In this document: positions 57,214-64,000 of the stretch, in pieces
Position numbering within the stretch: the stretch's first letter is position 1
Layout: every line of letters begins with the position of its first letter
Assembly (NCBI GenBank): GCA_023053685.1
Contig: JALIGW010000028.1
Coordinates: 5,505,501-5,569,500 of the forward strand
Reading direction: 5' to 3'
From: Diadophis punctatus similis
Lineage: Eukaryota > Chordata > Lepidosauria > Squamata > Dipsadidae
Length of the DNA: 64,000 nucleotides
Notes under the pieces: model-generated
Databases searched by the model: none
Told to the model about the DNA's origin: nothing
Seen by the model: the letters and a program-made list of their open reading frames with translations, nothing else
Program-made: the position numbers and the translations under genes

Positions 57214-58136
57214 ATAGTTACAACAGAATCAGACAATTGTATGAATGAAAAAACGTATCCTGTGAATGGAGTTTAAGGCCAACCTTTGAAAGGTCCCTTT
57301 TTGAAAATAACTTCTTATCCTTAATGATCACAGGATGAGAAATAAATGCTACTTTGAAACTTTCCAATTTTCTTTTATCTAGCGTGAGCGGAACCTGACA
57401 GGTTTTAATGTGATATTTCAGGTATCTTGGCACACTGTTTTATTACTCAAGGACTCAGTATTCCTAGCTAGTAGAGAATAAAGTTTCTCCCAGATGACTT
57501 CTGCTGGCCAACATAGATGGAGGTCTAACTTGCAGTTGGTTGCTTGCATACCTTCAAGGAGCCCATTCATAATATAAATGACAGGAATTGAATTTGATCC
57601 AAAAACGGAGCGTGAACAAGATTCTTATATGTGAAACTCTGACCACCCCAGTAGAGCCAAATAAAAGCTCTTTCTTTCTACAAAATAGCAAACTTACCAT
57701 AGTAAGCAGAAAGTGATCCAGGTTTTAGCTAGCAAAATCTTGGGCTTACTAACTTATTTTTCCCACCAGCGTAGTTCTATGGAACAGAATTTAACAGACA
57801 TATATTACCTCATTTTATATTAGTAAATATTGTCCTAATATGGGTTAGGACTATTCAGTTTAGCAATTAAGCTATTATGTTTTGGAGTTATATGTAGGTT
57901 TTTTGATAGGTCAGTGAGAACCTTCCTATAAATCAGTATGGAGATTAAGATTGCCAAAAGAGTTGAGATTATAGTGCACATTTGAAAAGTAAAATATGAA
58001 ACTGGATCAGGCAGAAAAAGGACTAACCCATCCAAAGGTCTTGGTAGTGGTTGCTTAAAAGACTTGGAGCTAACCGTAACTAAACAGAGAAAAAATCCTT
58101 AACCAGGGTACTCAGATCACCACAGACCAATCCTTA
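57214..58136. other. Intergenic, no gene recognised
   Basis: AT-rich sequence without recognisable features. Confidence 0.4.
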
Positions 58137-58995
58137 TAGATAAGATATTTTATTTGTCAAACATGTACAAGATACAGGTATAGTATAAACCAGAGGTGGG
58201 TTCCTCCTGGTTCGGACTGGTTCTATAGAACCGGTAGTAACTTGGTGGCCTGGGTTGCTGGAACCGGCAGTGACCCAGGCCTGCCATGCCCATAAGTGGT
58301 GCCATCTTGTTTTTGCTTCTGAGCATGTGCAGAGGCTGTTTTTATAGTACTGCGCATGCACAGAGGGTCATTTTCGGGAAGTGACACGCTTGTGCAAAAC
58401 GTGCACTTCTGTTGCAATGCGAACCGGTGGGGAAGGTAAATAGAACCCACCCCTGGTATAAACATAGATATAAACATAGTAAATGGATATGAAAAAAAAT
58501 GGAGACAGTAGGACAGGGACCTTAGGCATGCTGGTGCACTTATGTACGCCCCTTACAGACCTCTTAGGAATGGGGTGAGGTCAACAGTAGACAGTCTAAG
58601 GTTAAAGTTATGGGGGTTTGGGGATGTAACAACAGAGTCAGATAGTGCATTCCAGGCATTGACCACTCTATTACTGAAGTCGTGTTTTCTGCAATTGAGT
58701 TTGGAGCGGTTTACCTTGAGTTTGTATCTTTTGTGTGCTCTTGTATTATTGCAGTTGAAGCTGAGTAGTTATTAACAGGTAGTATGTTGTAGCGGATAAT
58801 TTTGTGTGCTAGGTTTAAGTCGGACCATAGGCGGCGTAGTTCTAGATTGTCCAAGCCTAAAATTTCAAGCCTGGTGGCATAAGGTATTTTATTGCGAGCA
58901 GAGGAGTGGAGTACTCTTCTTGTGAAATACCTCTCGACTCGCTCAATTGTGTAAATGTCCAATATATAGTGTGGATTCCAGGCAGACGAGCTTAT
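58137..58995 (-). mobile_element. LINE ORF2 C-terminus and 3'UTR, split by an hAT MITE
   Basis: Read on the minus strand, it encodes YTIERVERYFTRRVLHSSAR and then RLEILGLDNLELRRLWSDLN, nearly the same protein as the copy at 17226-17820, with later frame breaks. The 3'UTR continues through CGTACATAAGTGCACC to a TTTATT-type tail at 58137. The hAT element at 58191-58455 interrupts the 3'UTR. Confidence 0.88.
58191..58455. mobile_element. hAT MITE (CAGAGGTGGGTTCC ends) in a LINE 3'UTR
   Basis: The left end CAGAGGTGGGTTCCTCC pairs with the right end TAGAACCCACCCCTG. A perfect target duplication, GTATAAAC, lies at 58183-58190 and 58456-58463. The order of interior modules follows 50843. Confidence 0.95.
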
Positions 58996-59289
58996 GACCC
59001 AAGACTTCAAAAAGACTCTTCCAGACATATTAGCTGATAAAAAAGTAAAATGGCAGAAGGTCCCAGACTCTAGAATGCTTTGCATTTGTATGATGTTCGT
59101 CCATCGTATTCAAAGAGGACCTTAACATCTATCAAAGACCTGAGTCGCCTGTGTGCAGGTCTGCAGCTACAGCTCCCAGTGTATCCACACCTGCTGCTTT
59201 GTCACTCGCCTATCGCCACAGGACTTTTCACAGGTCTTGGGGGGATGTCAATGTGTATGTATACAATGTGCATGAGTACTTGCATTTAA

Positions 59290-60461
59290 ATACATTTGTA
59301 AAAATGCAATTCAGTGGTGAGAAAAGTAAGGTTTTATATTTAGGCAAGAAAAAAAATCAAATCCACAGGTGTAGAATAAGTGGTACCTGGCTCAACAGCA
59401 GTAACTGAGAGAGGGATCTAGGAGTCTTAGTGGACAACCACTTAAATGTGTGCCAGCAGTGTGTTGCAGCTGCCAAAAAAGCCAATGCAGTTCTAGGCTG
59501 CATCAACAGAGGGACAGTATCAAGGTCACAGAACGTATTAGTACCGCTTTATATTGCACTGGTAAGACCACACTTGATATACTGCATCCAGTTTTGGTCA
59601 TCACAATATAAAAAAGATGTTGAGAATCTAGAAAGAATGCAGAGATTATTAGAGGCCCTGAGGCTAAAACACACAATGAACAATTGCGGGAATTGGATAT
59701 ATCTAGTCTAACAAAGAGAAGGACTGGGGTGGCATGATAGCAGTCTTCCAATATTTGGAGCTGTCACACAGAAGGGGGAGGGGTCAACCTATTCTCCAAA
59801 GGACCTGAGGGCAAGACAAGAAGTAATGGATGGAAGCTTATCAAGGAGAGATTCAACCAAGAATTAAGGAGAAATTTCCTGTCAGTGAGAATAAATCTCA
59901 GTGGAATGACTTGCCTCTAGAGGTTGTGGATGCTCCATCACTGGACATTTTAAAGAAGAGATTGGACTACCACTTGTCCTGAATGGTATAGGGCAGGGGT
60001 CTGCAACCTGCAGTTCTGGAGCCGCATGTGGCTCTTTCATCCCTCTGCTGTGGCTCCCTGTTGCTCAAAATATGTGTCACAACTGCCAATGTATGACACC
60101 TGCTGGCATGTGATTTATTGAGCTTTTCGACCCATCTTTTTTTTCGGAGCTCAAAATGTGTTTGTTGCATGCAGAAATAAAAATGTGTTTTCTCTGTAGG
60201 AGGTCATTGATTTCATAAATGCAACACACTATAGGTTTTTTTATACATAGCATAAAGGTAAAAAATGATATATGCAGTGTTATTTTCATTTTAGATGTCA
60301 AAAGGGTTTTGTGGCTCCCGATATTTTCTTTTCTGTGGGAAACGGGTCCAAATGGCTCTTTGTGTGTTTAAGGTTGCTGACCCCTGGTATAGGGTCTCCT
60401 GCCTGAGCAGGGGGTTGGACTAGAAAACCTTCAAGGTCTCTTCCAATTCTGTTATTCTGTG
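59290..60461 (+). mobile_element. CR1 retrotransposon ORF2 fragment with 3' end, split by an hAT element
   Basis: The translated pieces [48 protein letters not shown] and [20 protein letters not shown] are diagnostic of CR1 reverse transcriptase C-termini. The 3' end is TTCCAATTCTGTTATTCTGT, the usual CR1 terminal type. Stops and frameshifts show that it is dead. The hAT element at 59994-60386 interrupts it. Confidence 0.93.
59994..60386. mobile_element. hAT element (CAGGGGTCTGCAACC ends) inside CR1
   Basis: The left end CAGGGGTCTGCAACCTG pairs with the right end AGGTTGCTGACCCCTG. A perfect target duplication, GTATAGGG, lies at 59986-59993 and 60387-60394. The interior has GGAGCCGCATGTGGCTCTTT near one end and AAATGGCTCTTTGTGTGTTT near the other. 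Confidence 0.95.
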
Positions 60462-61101
60462 TCCTTATAAGTCTTTCTTAGAAACCTGGCAGTGAGACCA
60501 ACGTTTCTGGAGATGTGGGACCTTTGTTGCCAGATTCCAATTTATCACTTTGGCCCTAGCTGCAGCTCTGCATGCCATGCATTATGATAGGTCATTATAA
60601 CAATTTCTCTCATTAGAAGGGTCATGGGTGTGGTGGGTATGGGGCCATTGCTCTAGTATTCAGTTATTTGTTTTCAGTTATTTTTGGTGAAAACTACTAG
60701 AAGGAATTGTACTACAAGTGGTATATGAAAAAGTTTAAATAATAATAAATATCAATGGCAGGAATTGCTACAACTAGGATATTCCAGGAACAGCAGTAGC
60801 TGGAAGACCAGCTGGAATGGATAAAAAGCAGTCTTTCTCATAGAAGCAATTTTTTCTTCTAAATTTAATATCTGATTAAAGCCACACTCCTCAAGTCTTG
60901 TATATTTGCCTTTGTTTTTCTCTTTCTAAAAAGCTGTTGCTTAAGAATTCTAATAAATATCAGGACATTGATTTAGTCTTATTAAATCATATTTTTTTAC
61001 AAAATAAAAATTCTAAGCATTTAACTACCATATACACATGGTTAACCATGCAGTATAAAGAAATCTGCCAAAAGAATGAATAGCATGACATTATTATGGA
61101 A
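60462..61101. other. Intergenic, no gene recognised
   Basis: AT-rich spacer; nothing identified. Confidence 0.4.
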
Positions 61102-61106
61102 GTAAC

Positions 61107-61690
61107 TGTCAGGCCCAGGCCCAAAGACAACACAGCAAAATCCAATCAAGTTCAATCCTTTATTTGTTTACACCTAATGGACAGAATCTTGTCAAACAAA
61201 AGGTATAACCTTCTAACAGATATTAACTGAGAGATTCTAGGGCAGCGGTTCCCAACCTAGGGGTCGGGACCCCTTTGGGGGTCGAATGACCATTTCCCAG
61301 GGGTCGCCCTGGCATCCTCATCTCCCCCCCCACTGCCACAAGCCTGGCCATATCGCGCCCCACAACCCGCGCCCCCACCGCGCTCTACCCCGCAGCCGCC
61401 ATTTGGGTTATTTTACCGTCTGCACATGCGCAGCACGCTTTGCGCATGCGCAGAGGGTAAAATAACCCAAATGGCGGCGGGGTGGGTCACGGTGGGGGCG
61501 CAGGGGCGGGGCGGGGGTCACGGCATTAGGAAGGTTGGGAACCACTGTTCTAGGGTGTGGCTATCATGAACCTCTTCCCTTCCCATTCAGCTCAGGGCTG
61601 CACAATTTCTTAATCTGGGCCTCTCTCCTGGAAAGCTCTGTGTTGCCAACACTTTCTCCCACTGCTCCTCCAGGTGTTCATTCCATCACA
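61107..61690 (-). mobile_element. Solo LTR carrying a SPIN-like MITE
   Basis: The sequence starts TGTCAGGCCC and ends TTCCATCACA, with a 5-bp duplication GTAAC at 61102-61106 and 61691-61695. A minus-strand AATAAA (plus CCTTTATTTG near 61158) indicates minus orientation. Without the nested MITE it is about 271 bp. No internal retroelement genes are present. Confidence 0.75.
61243..61547. mobile_element. SPIN-like hAT MITE inside a solo LTR
   Basis: The left end CAGCGGTTCCCAACCTAGG pairs with the right end AAGGTTGGGAACCACTG. A perfect target duplication, TTCTAGGG, lies at 61235-61242 and 61548-61555. An inner inverted repeat (GCCGCCATTTGGGTTATTTT and its complement) encloses a TGCGCATGCGCA palindrome at 61441-61452. 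It is close kin of 23608-23846. Confidence 0.95.
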
Positions 61691-61696
61691 GTAACA

Positions 61697-62165
61697 GACT
61701 CTTAACAGATTTTAACAGATTAACAGAGTTGGAAGAGACCTTATAGGTCATCTAGTCCAATCCCCCGCCCAAGCAGGAGAGCCTACACAATTTCTGACAA
61801 ATGGCAGTCCAATCTCTTCTTGAAAGCCTCCAGTGATGAAGCTCCCACAACTTCCAAAGGCAAGCTGTTCCATTGGTTGATTGTTCTCACTGTCAGAAAA
61901 TTTCTCCTTATTTCTAGGTTGAATGTCTCCTTGATCAGTTTCCATCCATTATTCCTTGTCTGGCCTTCAGGTGCCTTAGAAAATAGCTTGACCCTTTCCT
62001 CTCTGTGGCAGCCCCTCAAATATTGGAACAGTGCTATCATGTCTCCCCTGATCCTTCTCTTCTCTTCCCTAGACTAGCCATGCCCAGTTCCTGTAACCAT
62101 TCTTCATATGTTTTAGTCTCCAGTCTCCTAATCATCCTAGTTGCTCTTCTCTGCACTTTTTCTAG
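61697..62165 (-). mobile_element. CR1 retrotransposon 3' end
   Basis: On the minus strand it encodes MIALFQYLRGCHREERVKLF, then FNLEIRRNFLTVRTINQWNS and LPLEVVGASSLEAFKKRLDC. It is followed by the 3'UTR ACTAGATGACCTATAAGGTC, all typical of CR1. Stops and shifts are present upstream. Confidence 0.92.
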
Positions 62166-63135
62166 AGTCTTAACTCTTAAAAGATATTTCATGCAAACAC
62201 TTACACCAAGCATAATAATATTAATCCTTAATCAATATTAATATAGGTAATTAACATTAATATTAAATAAAAACCAATACTAATTAATAATTGAGATACT
62301 CACCACCAGTATGTTAAATTAAATATATATTAAATGTAGTATTGTACTAAGAAATATTCTTAATGTTAACAGTTACACCTTTTGAGCATTCTGGTTTCAG
62401 TGAAGTAGAACTCCAAGATACTACTGTCAGCTACCTTTAGAGGGTAGATAGAAATAGAAATATTGGCATTTAGAACAGTCTATACCAGGAAAGATGAAAG
62501 ACTGCCAGTTTTATTTCAAATTTGACAAATAGTTTCCTGTATGAAATAGGTTGCATTTGGCACAAAAGTAGATTCTGGAATGCAGAATTTACAAATGTCT
62601 TCAGTTATACCTTTTTTAAAATTACTATGATTCCAGGATATATTAGGTTTCAAAATACAAGCAGCTGTCTGGATATTTATTTCTGTTGTCTGTTTTATTT
62701 TCTTCTGTCAACATGTTTGATAAATATTCTAACATGTTATTTCTTTTATAATTTATCAACCTTGAATTTGAGTGGAAGGGAAATTACCATGTGGGACTCT
62801 GTATGCCAAGATTACCTTTCAGCTCAGATTCAAAGATGGCTTTCTGCTAGGTCTCAGAATCTTAGCTCCTCCACCACAGCGCCATTAACCACCTAGTCAG
62901 GCTACATCTTCACTGCAAGGATGTTTTCTAAACTACCATGCTGAGTCATACTGTCAGGTGTCCTGCCAAATTAATGAAAATGCACTTGAACTTGTATTGC
63001 CAAAGTTGGTATATCTCTCAGCTGGATTAACTTGTGGCTTCAAGTACTAATACAGTTATTGCTTGACTAATTATTATTTAATCTTCAGCATGTCCATATA
63101 TTCATTCATACATTTATTCATTCAATTTGTACAGG
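62166..63135. other. Intergenic, no gene recognised
   Basis: AT-rich sequence without recognisable features. Confidence 0.4.
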
Positions 63136-64000
63136 AAAATGTATGCCAAGATAATAGAAATAAGATTAAGAACCAAACTAGCAGAAGAGCAAATGGGTTT
63201 TAGAAGAAATGGAAGTTGCACTGAGGCAATTTTTGTGCTTAACAACTAATAGAAAACTAAACAACTAATAGTAAAGAATATGGAATACAATAAGAATTTC
63301 TTTGTCGCATTTGTAGGCCAAGAGAAAGCATTTGATAGAGTTGATAGGAAATTGTTATGCAAACATTGACTCAATATGGAGTAAGTGAACATCTTATTAG
63401 AGTATGCAAGAGCTTATATAATGATTGCAGAAGTGTAGTCAGAACAAACCAAGGAACACATCGGAACCCTTCACAGTAACATCTGGAGTAAAACAGCAAT
63501 GTGTACTATTATCACCACTATTGTTTATCATCTACATTGACAGCATAAGCAAAGAAGCCAAACCCAAGAATAGAAATAATATCAACAAACTACTCTTTGC
63601 AGACAATCAGGCATTGATAGAAACTGCAACAACATCTTATGGCGATGAACCAAGAATGCCAGACATAATATGAAAATTAGCAAAGAGAAAACAGAAATAA
63701 TGGCAATTGGAAGAAAAAAAAGCATAACCTAAACATAGTAATAGAAGGAACAAGCATAAAACAAGTATCAACGTTCAAATATCTAGGAACAACGCTCAGA
63801 GAAGATGGTAAAATGGACAAAGAGATTAACATACAATGCAGTAAAGCAAGCCAAGTATTAGGACACCTTGCTTCATTCCTACAACATAAGACAGTACCAA
63901 TCAGCACAAAAAAACTTTTCATACAAAGCATATTCATCTCCACCCTATGTTACCAGTGCCAAACATGGACACTTACAACAAAACAAACAAAACTCCATGG
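63136..64000 (+). mobile_element. Non-LTR reverse transcriptase fragment (RTE/BovB-like), runs off the window
   Basis: Pieces in shifting frames encode RLRTKLAEEQMGFRRNGSCT, then GQEKAFDRVDRKLL, SGVKQQCVLLSPLLFIIYID, KLLFADNQALIETA, KTEIMAIGRKK and STFKYLGTTLREDGKMDKEI. These are RT domains 2-7, including a mutated F-A-D-D box (FADN). Frameshifts and stops make it a pseudogene. Clade assignment is tentative. Confidence 0.82.

Overview
This is a vertebrate genomic window, most likely from a squamate reptile and probably a snake. The evidence is one protein-coding gene with short exons and long introns, plus a dense and characteristic set of interspersed repeats: CR1 and other non-LTR retrotransposon ends, tRNA-derived SINEs, many non-autonomous hAT elements with clean 8-bp target duplications (some with SPIN-like ends), TA-flanked MITEs and a mariner relic. 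The species assignment is inference from the repeat repertoire as I remember it.

The gene is KATNBL1 (katanin regulatory subunit B1 like 1), complete on the minus strand. A non-coding first exon lies in a CpG island near 28.1-28.3 kb. Nine coding exons run from 16,544 down to a stop at 6,050. They splice at consensus GT-AG sites into an ORF of exactly 304 codons plus stop. A 3'UTR of about 1.2 kb runs to a poly(A) signal at 4,890-4,895. The first exon carries an ATG in good context that opens a 12-codon upstream ORF overlapping the main start.

Layout: 0-0.9 kb is a GC-rich palindrome-bearing hAT-like element. 0.9-4.9 kb is repeats and unrecognised AT-rich sequence. 4.9-28.3 kb is KATNBL1, with an 11.5-kb first intron full of repeats. 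28.4-64 kb appears intergenic: I found no host coding exon there, only transposable elements and AT-rich spacer.

Many elements are nested and can be ordered in time. At 37.6-38.8 kb an hAT MITE sits in a solo LTR that sits in a TA-flanked MITE. At 51.7-53.1 kb an hAT element sits in a SINE that sits in a TA-flanked MITE. At 59.3-60.5 kb an hAT element sits in a CR1. At 61.1-61.7 kb a SPIN-like MITE sits in a solo LTR. Several hAT MITEs with different ends share GC-rich interior modules and NRF1-like palindromes. I see no CRISPR array, operon or other prokaryotic feature, and no convincing new multi-gene system. The points most worth a second look are the shared modules, the giant palindromes in MITEs, the unusual tRNA-headed repeat at 53.5-53.9 kb, and the overlapping uORF of KATNBL1.
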